DNA of 55,861 nucleotides from an uncultured Oscillospiraceae bacterium. Its GTDB lineage: Bacteria; Bacillota; Clostridia; Oscillospirales; Oscillospiraceae. The stretch spans positions 1 to 55,861 of the forward strand of contig CAKUBI010000009.1 in NCBI GenBank assembly GCA_934636865.1. Reading direction: 5' to 3'. The position numbers and the translations under genes were made by a program. Shown piece after piece: positions 1 to 6,791 of this stretch. The stretch's first letter is position 1. The number at the start of each line of letters is the position of its first letter. Below the pieces are notes generated by a model, which saw only the letters and a list, made by a program, of their open reading frames with translations, searched no databases and was not told the origin of the DNA.

Positions 1-19
1 GAAAGAGGGGAAGAGTGGT

Positions 20-73
20 GGCCCTATAAATAGGGCCCCCACTTTCGCCGCGTGACGGTAGCTCGCGGCGAAA
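20..73. repeat. Two consecutive hairpin palindromes at the window edge
   Basis: GGCCCTAT at 20-27 and ATAGGGCC at 30-37 form a perfect 8-bp inverted repeat with a 2-nt centre. TTTCGCCGCG at 43-52 and CGCGGCGAAA at 64-73 form a perfect 10-bp inverted repeat with an 11-nt loop. They lie beside the GC-rich stretch that runs to about 690. Their role is unknown; they could be a terminator or a protein-binding site belonging to a gene left of the window. Confidence 0.5.
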
Positions 74-220
74 AGCGGAGGTGCATGGGGGAAGCTCGCG
101 GCCTCGGGGGGAGACGCGTCCGGCTGGCGGCGCGGCCTTCGCCGCTTCGCCTGCGCCTCCCGCGCCCCCCCGCTCCGCCGCTCGTCGTGCCTGCGCCGCG
201 GCGCTGCGGGGGACGCGCCG

Positions 221-766
221 CTATCCTCGGCACAAAAAGGTATGCGCGCAGGCCCCGTCCCGCCGACGCAGCGGCGGGCCGTGGCCCCATCGGCTTTGCC
301 CCTTGTCCGCGGTCGCCGCCCCCGCTTGACGCAGATGGCGTCGCCCGCGGGGGGCAAAAGCCTGCGCGCCCGCGGCCGGGTTCCGCTGCGCCCCCCCTGT
401 GCCCGCTTGCTGCCGTCGTGCCGGGGCAGCGGCGGCGGGCGGCCCCTCCGAGAGGTGCCCGCCGTCCCATTGTTTTGAGTAGGTGGCGGCCAGCTCCTCC
501 GGGGCCACTCCGCCGCCGTCGCCCCGGTGCCCGGCCTTGCTGCGGCCAGCAGAGGAGGGGGGGCTTGCTTCAGGCGCGGCGCAGCCGCGCCCGCTTCGCG
601 CCCGGCCGCTCCGCCCCGCCCCCCCGTTTTGTATTCGGGGGGCGGGGCCGTTTGGTTTGCGCTGCGGCGGTTTTGTCCGCGCGGCGGGGCTGGATATAGT
701 GTCGCCGCTAACGCGCGCCACTATATCTTGTGTTTCATATCGTTCAAAACAGCATTGGACCGTCAT
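221..766 (-). CDS. Doubtful ORF, 181 aa, unknown, with unusually good start signals
   Basis: I do not recognise this protein. The start at 766 has an excellent ribosome site (AGGAGGT at 774-780, about 7 nt spacing), and a promoter-like element lies upstream at 789-820. The first 25 codons look like ordinary protein but use AT-rich codons (CGA, ATA, ACA, CAA) that neighbouring genes avoid. The rest is low-complexity Gly/Ala/Arg/Pro-rich sequence with no recognisable domain and could be a translation of non-coding GC-rich DNA. A hairpin (693-727) falls inside codons 14-25. Possible explanations are a short gene broken by GC-rich repeat DNA, a leader peptide, or a transcribed RNA that is not translated. 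The start signals are clear; that the full 181 aa is made is doubtful. Confidence 0.3.
   Translation of the reverse strand: MTVQCCFERYETQDIVARVSGDTISSPAARTKPPQRKPNGPAPRIQNGGAGRSGRARSGRGCAAPEASPPSSAGRSKAGHRGDGGGVAPEELAATYSKQWDGGHLSEGPPAAAAPARRQQAGTGGAQRNPAAGAQAFAPRGRRHLRQAGAATADKGQSRWGHGPPLRRRDGACAHTFLCRG
693..727. repeat. Perfect 9-bp inverted repeat with 17-nt loop
   Basis: GATATAGTG (693-701) and CACTATATC (719-727) are exact inverted copies. The repeat is AT-rich inside a very GC-rich stretch and lies within the first codons of the doubtful minus-strand ORF. It could be an RNA hairpin or an operator for a dimeric regulator. Confidence 0.5.
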
Positions 767-788
767 GCTCGTGACCTCCTTTGTGCCC

Positions 789-820
789 ATCCTATGCGCC
801 CGACCTAAAGGCGGCCTAAA
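789..820 (-). promoter_or_regulatory. Leftward promoter with direct-repeat box (TTTAGG-N5-TTTAGG)
   Basis: On the minus strand TTTAGG (820-815), five bases, then TTTAGG (809-804) are followed after nine bases by a -10-like TAGGAT (794-789). Two hexamers at an 11-bp period in place of a -35 is typical of OmpR/PhoB-family response-regulator targets. It points to the ORF starting at 766 and mirrors the element at 839-870. Confidence 0.5.
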
Positions 821-838
821 GAAAAGCTGCAATGTGAT

Positions 839-870
839 TTTAAGTTTCCTTTAGGCGGGGGCGCTATGAT
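839..870 (+). promoter_or_regulatory. Rightward promoter with the same direct-repeat box
   Basis: TTTAAG (839-844), five bases, TTTAGG (850-855), nine bases, then the -10 TATGAT (865-870). There is no good -35, which fits an activator-dependent promoter. It faces the lipoprotein gene at 942 and has the same spacing as the leftward element at 789-820, so one regulator probably serves both. Confidence 0.55.
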
Positions 871-941
871 AGCACCATCCTTCAGGCGGGGGTACTCTCG
901 CCGGGGATGCAATACGAATACAATGACGGGAGGTCATTTTG

Positions 942-2549
942 ATGAGAAGAAAATTACTGCCGCTTTTCTGCGCGTCGGCGCTGGCGCTGACGCTTGCGGC
1001 CTGCGGCGCGCAGCAGACGGTGCAGAATAATATCGAAGGCGCGGCGACGCTGACGTTCACCGACAGCGGCATCACCGCGCAGGACGGCACAGCGGGCTAT
1101 GAGATTGACGGTACGGCGCTCACAATCACCGAGAGCGGGACCTACGCCGTTTCCGGCAAGTGCGCGGACGGCTCCATTAAAATTAAGAAGGGTACGACCG
1201 GCGTGACGCTGATCTTAAACGGCCTTGACCTGACGAGCGCGGACACCGCCGCCATCACCTGCGCCAAATCGACGGAGGTGACAATCCTCACAGCCGACGG
1301 AACGGAAAATTCCCTCAGCGACACCGAGCAGAACAACGACGAAAACTATCCCGACAACGCGGACGCGGAAAACGCCGTCATCAAGTGCAAGGACGGCTCA
1401 AGCGTCACCATCGGCGGCACGGGCGCGCTGACGGTTACCGCGAACGGCAAAAACGGCATCAAGTCCGGCGCATCGACGGATGAGGACGGCGAAGCGTCGC
1501 TGACCATTCAGAACCTGACGCTCACGATCGACGCGCCCGTGAACGACGCCATCAACGCAGAGCAGCTGCTGAATATCGAGAGCGGCACGCTGACGATCGA
1601 CGCCTCAGACGACGCCGTGCACTGCGACCTTATGCTCAACGTCGGCACGGACGGAACGGACGGACCCGGCATCACTGTCACGAGCTGCTATGAGGGGCTG
1701 GAAGCGGCGGAGCTGAACGTCTTTTCCGGAAAGATCGACATTACCGCGTCGAACGACTGCCTGAACGCCGCAAACTCCAATCTCGGCGACTATGACTTCA
1801 CCATGACGATCTCCGGCGGCACGATCAATGCCTGCACCTCCGCGGGCGACGGTTTTGACTCCAACGGTGATCTGACCATCACGGGCGGCGCTATCACCGT
1901 CTGGACCGCGAACACGGCGGACAACGAGCCGCTCGACGCGGACGGGACCATCACCGTCACGGGCGGCACGGTGCTGGCCGCGGGCGGCAGCGCCGGCATG
2001 GGCATGGATCTGGAAGCGTCGCAGAGCTGCGTTATCTACAGTCTGGGCGGCGGCATGGGCGGCTTCCCCAGCGGTCCGGACGGGACGCAGGATGCGTCGG
2101 GCGGCACGCAGAGCGCAAGCAATTCCAGCGTCGCCGAGGGCGCGGTGCTGAGCATTCAGAATGCTTCGGGCGAGACGCTTTTCAGCGGCGAGGCGCCGTG
2201 CGATGTGCGATTTGTGTTCTTCTCGTCTCCTGCGCTGACGGAGGGGGAAAGCTACACGCTCCTCTCCGGCGAGGACAGCGTGACCGCTGCCGAGGCGCAG
2301 AGCGGAACGGTCTCGACCGGCATGGGCGGCATGGGCGGCTTCCCCGGCGGGCAGCGCCCGGATGACGGCCAGCAGCCCGGCGAGCCGCCCGAGGGCTTCG
2401 ACGGCGAGATGCCCACGCCGCCGGACGGTGAAGCGCCTGACTTCTCCGGCGGCGGCCGTCCGGGCGGTCAGGACGACAGCGCGCCCACGCCGCCGCAGAA
2501 CGGAGACAGCGGCGCGTCCGGCGAGCAGGGCAATGAAAACAATATCTGA
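942..2549 (+). CDS. Secreted lipoprotein with carbohydrate-binding beta-helix domain (DUF4353/Cthe_2159-like)
   Basis: A 535-aa exported protein. Residues 1-21 are a lipoprotein signal peptide ending in LAAC, so Cys21 should be lipidated and the protein anchored to the outer face of the membrane. Residues about 35-370 are repetitive, with many Asp, Thr and Gly and recurring 'ltItgGtitv'-like units, matching the carbohydrate-binding-domain family PF14262, whose founding member is a sugar-binding beta-helix of the polysaccharide-lyase type. The last about 130 residues are Gly/Pro/Asp-rich, typical of a flexible cell-wall-spanning tail. The ATG at 942 is preceded by GGGAGG at 928-933; a TTG at 939 is in frame but badly spaced. 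Expression probably depends on the response-regulator-like box at 839-855. The sugar ligand is unknown. Confidence 0.8.
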   Translation: MRRKLLPLFCASALALTLAACGAQQTVQNNIEGAATLTFTDSGITAQDGTAGYEIDGTALTITESGTYAVSGKCADGSIKIKKGTTGVTLILNGLDLTSADTAAITCAKSTEVTILTADGTENSLSDTEQNNDENYPDNADAENAVIKCKDGSSVTIGGTGALTVTANGKNGIKSGASTDEDGEASLTIQNLTLTIDAPVNDAINAEQLLNIESGTLTIDASDDAVHCDLMLNVGTDGTDGPGITVTSCYEGLEAAELNVFSGKIDITASNDCLNAANSNLGDYDFTMTISGGTINACTSAGDGFDSNGDLTITGGAITVWTANTADNEPLDADGTITVTGGTVLAAGGSAGMGMDLEASQSCVIYSLGGGMGGFPSGPDGTQDASGGTQSASNSSVAEGAVLSIQNASGETLFSGEAPCDVRFVFFSSPALTEGESYTLLSGEDSVTAAEAQSGTVSTGMGGMGGFPGGQRPDDGQQPGEPPEGFDGEMPTPPDGEAPDFSGGGRPGGQDDSAPTPPQNGDSGASGEQGNENNI

Positions 2550-2555
2550 GCAGAA

Positions 2556-2592
2556 AAAACGGCAGACGCCCGTAATGGACGTCTGCCGTTTT
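2556..2592. terminator. Bidirectional terminator
   Basis: AAAACGGCAGACG (2556-2568) pairs with CGTCTGCCGTTTT (2580-2592). It sits between the convergent lipoprotein and degV genes and can serve both strands. Confidence 0.85.
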
Positions 2593-2606
2593 CTGTTTTG
2601 CCGCCG

Positions 2607-3437
2607 TCAGGCCGTTTCGAAGGCCACGATCACGCCGCCGCGCTCGGCATAGTAGCTGCAAAGGCCGCCGCACAGGCGCGTTTTGATGTCGGCAAGCGGG
2701 TAGCGCTCGCGCAGCGCGCGCTCAATGGCCACCGCCGCCTCGGGATTTTCGGCGTGGCTGATGCGCACCTTGCCGCCATGGTAGCCGTAGTCGTACATCT
2801 TCTGCACCATGGCGCTGCGGGTCTTTTTGTCGCCGCGGCACTTGTCCACGGGCTCGATCGTGCCCTGCCCGCTTGCCGCCGCCAGGATCTGAATGCCCAG
2901 AATGCCGATGGCGCTCGCCGCGAGCTTGCTCACGCGCCCGTTCTGCGCAAGGTTGCGGATCGAGCGCAGGCTGAAAAGCAGGTGCGTGGTGGAAAGATAT
3001 TCCTGTCCGGCTTTGCAGATCTCGTCGAAGGACCGGCCCGCGCGGATGAGGTCTGCGAGCGTTTCGATGAGCAGCAGCATCTCGGGCCCAGTGCTCAGCG
3101 TGTCGAACACGTGAATTTTCATGCCGGGGTGCGATTGCAGATACAGCTCGCGCGCCGCCATCGCGGACGACCACGTGCCGGAAAGATTGCTCGTGATGCA
3201 CACGACGAAAATTTCGTCCGCGCCCGCAAAGGCGCTCATCCAGCGCTCGATGCTGGGGCAGGCCGTGCCGGAAGGGCCGGTGTGGGCGGCGAGATGGTCG
3301 AGCATCGCGCCGGTATTGAGCTGCTCGTCATCGACGAACTCGCGCTCGCCGGCGCGGATGGTCATGGGAACGGATTCAAAGCAAACGCCCTCAACCGCCT
3401 TGACATCAGCGGAGGAGTCGGCGATGATCTTCATCAT
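2607..3437 (-). CDS. DegV family fatty-acid-binding protein
   Basis: A 276-aa DegV (FakB-like) protein. In this family the protein binds a fatty acid and presents it to FakA for phosphorylation before incorporation into phospholipid. Visible family marks are the N-terminal 'IIADSSADV' (the TxS/SxS carboxylate-binding region), 'SNLSGTWSSA' in the middle, and 'GRVSKLAA' in the C-terminal half. The start at 3437 has GGAGGT at 3443-3448; a second Met follows directly at 3434. No FakA kinase gene is in the window. It is divergent from the DUF1836 gene, and their shared intergenic region carries opposed promoters and repeated TTGAAAACCG-like sites. The family is certain; the ligand is not known. 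Confidence 0.9.
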   Translation of the reverse strand: MMKIIADSSADVKAVEGVCFESVPMTIRAGEREFVDDEQLNTGAMLDHLAAHTGPSGTACPSIERWMSAFAGADEIFVVCITSNLSGTWSSAMAARELYLQSHPGMKIHVFDTLSTGPEMLLLIETLADLIRAGRSFDEICKAGQEYLSTTHLLFSLRSIRNLAQNGRVSKLAASAIGILGIQILAAASGQGTIEPVDKCRGDKKTRSAMVQKMYDYGYHGGKVRISHAENPEAAVAIERALRERYPLADIKTRLCGGLCSYYAERGGVIVAFETA

Positions 3438-3501
3438 GAGGGACCTCCAAAAAAGTAATCGGTTATTGAAAACCGTTTTCTCCTGTTCAACATCTTTGAT
3501 T

Positions 3502-3530
3502 ACCATACAACGTTTTTGCAAAGCTGTCAA
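3502..3530 (-). promoter_or_regulatory. Promoter of the degV gene
   Basis: Minus strand -35 TTGACA (3530-3525), 17-bp spacer, -10 TATGGT (3507-3502). Confidence 0.7.
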
Positions 3531-3549
3531 TCGGTTTTTGAAAAACTTG

Positions 3550-3578
3550 TTGACTTTTTTGAAAACCGTGAATAAGAT
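3550..3578 (+). promoter_or_regulatory. Promoter of the DUF1836 gene
   Basis: -35 TTGACT (3550-3555), 17-bp spacer, -10 TAAGAT (3573-3578). One copy of the TTTTGAAAACCG motif lies in the spacer, where a bound regulator would block the polymerase. Confidence 0.65.
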
Positions 3579-3614
3579 ATAGAAAATGCAGTATGATGCA
3601 GGGAGGGACTGCCG

Positions 3615-4157
3615 ATGGAGGAAGCAAAACGGAGCATGCTCGCGGACTCTGTCCGCGGCGTGCATATCCCACGCCTTTTTGAGATCCCGAGCGTGGGGCT
3701 GTATCTTGAGCAGGTCGTTCGTTATGTGAACCAGACGATCACGCCCTGCGGGCTCAGCCCAATCACGGCGTCGATGGTCAGCAATTATGTCAAGCAGAAG
3801 ATCATCCCCGGACCGGAGAAGAAGGCCTACGGAGCCGAGAGCATCGCCTATCTCATCTTCGTCTCCTGCGTCAAAAGCGTGGCGGCGATGGACGATATCC
3901 GCGCGCTCATCGGCATCCAGCACGAGACCTACGACCTGCCGACGGCGTATCACTATTTCTGCGAGGAATTTGAAAATCTCATCCGCTATGTCTTTGGCGC
4001 GAGCGACCATCTTGAGAGCGTCGGCAAGGACGAGTCGGCGGAGAAGGAGCTGCTGCGCTCAGCGCTGCTCAGCGTGACGCACAAGCTCTATCTCGACGCA
4101 TACCTTAAAATGCTGCGCGAGGACGCGCGGCAAAACGAAGAGGAGAACAAGGCGTGA
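3615..4157 (+). CDS. DUF1836 domain protein, probable DNA-binding regulator
   Basis: A 180-aa protein of the DUF1836 family (PF08876), common in Clostridia and Bacilli. The N-terminal 'LPRLFEIPS...Y..Q'-type region and the 'LTASMVSNYVKQKIIPGP..K.Y' stretch (about residues 55-75) look like a MerR-type winged-helix DNA-binding segment, so a transcriptional role is likely, though no member is well studied to my knowledge. GGGAGG precedes the ATG at 3615. It is divergent from degV, with repeated TTGAAAACCG-like sequences between them, and may control that pair. Family call firm, function inferred. Confidence 0.85.
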   Translation: MEEAKRSMLADSVRGVHIPRLFEIPSVGLYLEQVVRYVNQTITPCGLSPITASMVSNYVKQKIIPGPEKKAYGAESIAYLIFVSCVKSVAAMDDIRALIGIQHETYDLPTAYHYFCEEFENLIRYVFGASDHLESVGKDESAEKELLRSALLSVTHKLYLDAYLKMLREDARQNEEENKA

Positions 4158-4213
4158 AGGTTGAACAGTTTGTCATGGCCTACGGCGCGTATCGGGTCGC
4201 CTTCGAGCGCTGA
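4154..4213 (+). pseudogene. Tiny GTG-started ORF, possible 5' remnant of a lost gene
   Basis: A 19-codon frame whose GTG overlaps the DUF1836 stop codon (GTGA at 4154-4157). The overlap suggests it was once a translationally coupled second gene, and the first residues (MKVEQFVMAYG) look like a real protein start. It then stops abruptly ahead of the fluoride riboswitch promoter. It could be a deletion scar or a chance frame. Confidence 0.25.
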
Positions 4214-4229
4214 TTTTTGAAAAAGGGGC

Positions 4230-4258
4230 TTGTATTGCCGCGCAAAGCCTGCTATACT
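4230..4258 (+). promoter_or_regulatory. Promoter of the fluoride-riboswitch transcript
   Basis: -35 TTGTAT (4230-4235), 17-bp spacer, -10 TATACT (4253-4258). The expected start near 4265 coincides with the first bases of the riboswitch aptamer. Confidence 0.8.
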
Positions 4259-4263
4259 GCGCG

Positions 4264-4363
4264 CATGGGAATGAGGTTCTCCCGCGGCTTGATGCCGAAA
4301 CCGCTTTTTTAAGCTGATGACTTCTGTGATTTTTGAACGGTCACAGGGGGCATCAGCTTTTTT
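4264..4363 (+). promoter_or_regulatory. Fluoride riboswitch (crcB motif) with terminator platform
   Basis: The leader carries the conserved crcB-motif pieces in order: GGGAATGAGGTTCTCCCG (about 4267-4284), then an AAACCGC segment (about 4298-4304), then AGCTGATGACTTCTG (about 4312-4326). The last piece is also the left arm of an intrinsic terminator: AAGCTGATG (4311-4319) pairs with CATCAGCTT (4351-4359), CTGTGA (4324-4329) pairs with TCACAG (4341-4346), and T residues follow. This is the usual ON arrangement, in which fluoride binding sequesters the terminator arm and lets the downstream antiporter be transcribed. The identification is by recognition of the motif; no covariance search was run. 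Confidence 0.9.
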
Positions 4364-4383
4364 GTGTCCGGAAAGGAGAAATG

Positions 4384-5595
4384 ATGTTAACCTCACTTGC
4401 GCTTGTTTTCCTTGCCGGCCTTGCGCTGGCCGCGCTGTGCCAGAAGCTCCGCCTGCCGCGCATCCTTGGGATGCTGCTCACAGGCGTGCTGCTGGGGCCC
4501 TGCGTGCTGAATTGGCTCGATCCGTCGATCCTGTCCGTTTCGGCGGACCTTCGCAAGATCGCGCTCATCATCATCCTGCTCAAGGCGGGGCTGTCGCTCG
4601 ATCTAAGCGACTTAAAGCGCGTGGGCCGGCCGGCGGTGCTGATGTCCTGCCTGCCCGCAAGCTGTGAGATCCTCGGCTATGTGCTGCTCGCGCCGCATTT
4701 TCTCGGCATCACGCGCGTGGAGGCGGCGGTCATGGGCGCGGTGCTCGCGGCGGTGTCGCCCGCGGTGGTCGTGCCGCGCATGGTGCAGCTGATAGAGAGC
4801 GGCTGCGGTACGAAAAAGAGCATCCCGCAGATGGTGCTCGCGGGCGCGTCGTGCGACGATATCTTCGTTATCGTGCTCTTTACGACGTTTCTTCACACGG
4901 CGCAGGGCCAGCAGACCGACGCGGCGAGCGGCCTTTTGCGCGTGCCGGTCTCCATCCTGCTCGGCATTGCGCTCGGCGCGGCTGTGGGGCTGCTTCTGAA
5001 CGTGTTTTTTGAAGCGGCCTATGCCCGCGGGCGCTGCATCCGGGGCAGCATGAAGGTCATCGTCGTGCTCGGCGTTTCGTTCCTGCTCGCGGCGGCGGAG
5101 GACCGGCTCGAGGGCATCGTACCCGTGTCGGGCCTTCTTGCGGTGGTGAGCATGGCGTGCATGCTGAAACAAAAGAGCGCGGAAAGCGTTTCAAAGCGGC
5201 TTTCGGAAAAGTTCGGCAAGCTCTGGCTTGCGGCGGAGGTCATTCTCTTCGTCCTCGTCGGCGCGGCGGTCGATATCCGCTATATGGCGAACGTCGGCCT
5301 TGCGGCGGTGGGCATGATCCTCGCGGCGCTCGTTTTCCGCGCCGCCGGTGTGTGCCTGTGCCTTGTGAAAACGCCGCTCACGGCGAAAGAGCGGCTCTAC
5401 TGCGTGTTCGCCTACCTTCCCAAGGCGACGGTGCAGGCGGCCATCGGCTCGGTGCCGCTCGCGGCAGGGCTGCCCTGCGGGGAGGTCGTCCTCTCCGTCG
5501 CGGTGCTCGGCATCGTGCTCACGGCGCCGCTCGGCGCGTTTTTGATGGACGCGAGCTATCGGAAGCTCCTGACAAGGGACAGGGCGGAAGAATAA
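4384..5595 (+). CDS. Cation/proton antiporter family protein, probable fluoride-resistance transporter
   Basis: A 403-aa polytopic membrane protein of the Na+/H+ exchanger superfamily (PF00999), with about 12 hydrophobic segments. It contains the typical mid-region 'VLAAVSPAVVVPRM' and 'GASCDDIFVIVLF', the latter carrying the paired acidic residues used for ion coupling in CPA transporters. It lies directly under a fluoride riboswitch. Antiporters of this superfamily are a known though less common riboswitch target beside Fluc and CLC-F, so a role in fluoride tolerance is inferred. Two ATGs adjoin; AGGAG at 4374-4378 fits 4384 (5 nt) better than 4381 (2 nt). The following hairpin at 5601-5629 is shared with the convergent ECF gene. 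Confidence 0.85.
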   Translation: MLTSLALVFLAGLALAALCQKLRLPRILGMLLTGVLLGPCVLNWLDPSILSVSADLRKIALIIILLKAGLSLDLSDLKRVGRPAVLMSCLPASCEILGYVLLAPHFLGITRVEAAVMGAVLAAVSPAVVVPRMVQLIESGCGTKKSIPQMVLAGASCDDIFVIVLFTTFLHTAQGQQTDAASGLLRVPVSILLGIALGAAVGLLLNVFFEAAYARGRCIRGSMKVIVVLGVSFLLAAAEDRLEGIVPVSGLLAVVSMACMLKQKSAESVSKRLSEKFGKLWLAAEVILFVLVGAAVDIRYMANVGLAAVGMILAALVFRAAGVCLCLVKTPLTAKERLYCVFAYLPKATVQAAIGSVPLAAGLPCGEVVLSVAVLGIVLTAPLGAFLMDASYRKLLTRDRAEE

Positions 5596-5600
5596 AGAAG

Positions 5601-5629
5601 AAGGGCCCAGGTCAAAGACCTGAGCCCTT
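5601..5629. terminator. Terminator hairpin between convergent genes
   Basis: AAGGGC-CAGGTC pairs with GACCTG-GCCCTT around an AAA loop. The pyrimidine-rich tail is better on the minus strand, so it mainly serves the ECF S-component gene. Confidence 0.65.
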
Positions 5630-5642
5630 CGCTCATTTAAGA

Positions 5643-6200
5643 TCAGTCGCGCGGCAGCATGTTCGTGCGCTCCATCACCACCACGAGAACGGGGATGAGG
5701 ATGAGCTGCAGGATGATGCCGGGGATAGCCGTCGTGATCGCGCCGGAGAGGAAAATGCTGAGGTTGAACTCCGTGCCCTGAAGGCCCGCGAGCAGGAACT
5801 TCACAAGGCCCCACACAAGGCGGCCTGCCACCATCGCGGCGATCAGCGAGCCGTAGATACGCGCGGGAGACTTGCCGAGTTTACGGTACAGCCAACCGGA
5901 CACCGCGCCGTAGGTCGCCATTTCAAACGCCATGGCGATCGCGACCCACACCGGCGGCATGCCGAACAGCAGCGAGCGCAGCAGCGGGGAGAGAAAGCCG
6001 ACAGCAAGGCCCCAAGGCCAGCCGCACAAAAAGCCGCACAGCAGTGCGGGAATGTGCATGGGGCAGAGCATCGAGCCGATCTCGGGGATCTGGCCGGTCA
6101 AAAACGGCAGCACCATCGCAAGGGCGAGGAACAGCGCGGAATAGGTGATCTTTCTGGTGCGCAGGGACGAAGCGGCCTGCGCCGTGACATTCTGACTCAT
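5643..6200 (-). CDS. ECF transporter S component, substrate unknown
   Basis: A 185-aa integral membrane protein with about six transmembrane segments. The arrangement after residue 15 (alanine-rich first helix, 'GQIPEIGSMLCPMHIPALLCGFLCG', then 'GFLSPLLRSLLFGMPP') is that of the substrate-binding S subunits of energy-coupling-factor vitamin transporters. Such subunits need a shared EcfA-A'-T module, which is not in the window. The ATG at 6200 overlaps the stop of the DUF3842 gene (ATGA), so the two are translationally coupled. The structured leader upstream of the operon hints at ligand-dependent control, but neither the leader nor the protein shows me the substrate. Confidence 0.8.
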   Translation of the reverse strand: MSQNVTAQAASSLRTRKITYSALFLALAMVLPFLTGQIPEIGSMLCPMHIPALLCGFLCGWPWGLAVGFLSPLLRSLLFGMPPVWVAIAMAFEMATYGAVSGWLYRKLGKSPARIYGSLIAAMVAGRLVWGLVKFLLAGLQGTEFNLSIFLSGAITTAIPGIILQLILIPVLVVVMERTNMLPRD

Positions 6201-6619
6201 TGTGATTTCTCCATTTCGTGCAGCAGCTCGCCGATATGGCGCACGGCGTCGTCCATCAGCACGGAGGACTTGCCGCTCACGCCCGCGACGTAGGTGCTGC
6301 AAAGATTCATCGGGATGAGGACGCGGTAGGCGCTGCTCGATGCGACGGCATTCGCCATGGCGGGGGAGATCTCGCCCATCAGCGCGTCGGCCATCGCAAT
6401 GCCGATGGGACCGGCGATGATCTTCGCGCTGCGGCAGGCGACGATGACGGGATTTTCACCCGTTGCCACGCGGTCGGCTCCGCCGCGGCGCATCGCGTCG
6501 GATGCGGCGCTGTTCGTGCCGACAGCCATGACCTCCACCTGCGGGAAGGATTTTTTGATGCTCTCCACCAGGCTGCGGCCCAGTTTGCCGCCCTGTCCGT
6601 CGATCACCAGGATCGTCAT
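6197..6619 (-). CDS. DUF3842 family protein
   Basis: A 140-aa protein of the DUF3842 family (PF12953). It starts with 'MTILVIDGQGGKLGRSLV', a Rossmann-like nucleotide-binding turn, and has the Gly/Ala-rich 'SAKIIAGPIGIAMADALMGEISPAMANAV' region usual for the family. No activity is established that I know of. It is the first clear gene of an operon with an ECF S component (4-nt overlap), and family members are typically found beside such membrane transporters. It may act on or sense the transported compound; that is inference only. A promoter (6792-6820) and a long structured leader precede it. Confidence 0.85.
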   Translation of the reverse strand: MTILVIDGQGGKLGRSLVESIKKSFPQVEVMAVGTNSAASDAMRRGGADRVATGENPVIVACRSAKIIAGPIGIAMADALMGEISPAMANAVASSSAYRVLIPMNLCSTYVAGVSGKSSVLMDDAVRHIGELLHEMEKSQ

Positions 6620-6625
6620 GCTGCC

Positions 6626-6715
6626 TCATCCTCTCTTGTAAAAGGTGACGCGGCGCTCGCCCAAAGACAAGAAAAAGGCACCAACATCTCCCTTTGGAGA
6701 TACTGATACCTTCAT
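6626..6715 (-). CDS. Possible 29-aa leader peptide ahead of DUF3842
   Basis: An ATG at 6715 with AGGA a few bases upstream opens a 29-codon frame. It runs through the terminator-like stem (codons GTTGGTGCC-TTT-TTC) and stops at 6626, six bases before the DUF3842 start codon and within its ribosome site region. If translated, it could couple translation to formation of the terminator. It may equally be chance; no homolog is recognised. Confidence 0.3.
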   Translation of the reverse strand: MKVSVSPKGDVGAFFLSLGERRVTFYKRG

Positions 6716-6785
6716 GATATCCTGCTTAGTGGGAAAAGCGCTGCGGAATGACCAACTTGTGTCGGTGCCGCCGGCTTGTGCCGAC
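6677..6785 (-). ncRNA. Candidate structured leader RNA (riboswitch- or attenuator-like)
   Basis: The minus-strand transcript begins near 6785. GGCACCGACA (6769-6760) can pair with TGTTGGTGCC (6686-6677) in a 10-bp stem followed by TTTTTC, giving a long-range terminator that closes a multibranched region containing the hairpin ATCTCC-AAAG-GGAGAT. Alternatively GTCGG (6785-6781) can pair with CCGAC (6765-6761), which uses the same bases and would exclude the terminator stem. This mutually exclusive pairing upstream of an ECF transporter gene is typical of a ligand-sensing leader. I could not match it to the classes I know (TPP, THF, preQ1, cobalamin, ZTP, fluoride). Confidence 0.5.
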
Positions 6786-6791
6786 GCTGGG

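Noticed and set aside
52..699. Long plus-strand and minus-strand frames across 24-700
   Set aside because: Extreme GC content leaves all frames open by chance; none shows domains or a ribosome site except the minus-strand start at 766, reported separately with low confidence.
3438..4010. N-terminal extension of the degV frame upstream of 3437
   Set aside because: The extension runs antisense through the promoters and the DUF1836 gene; the ATG at 3437 has its own GGAGGT site.
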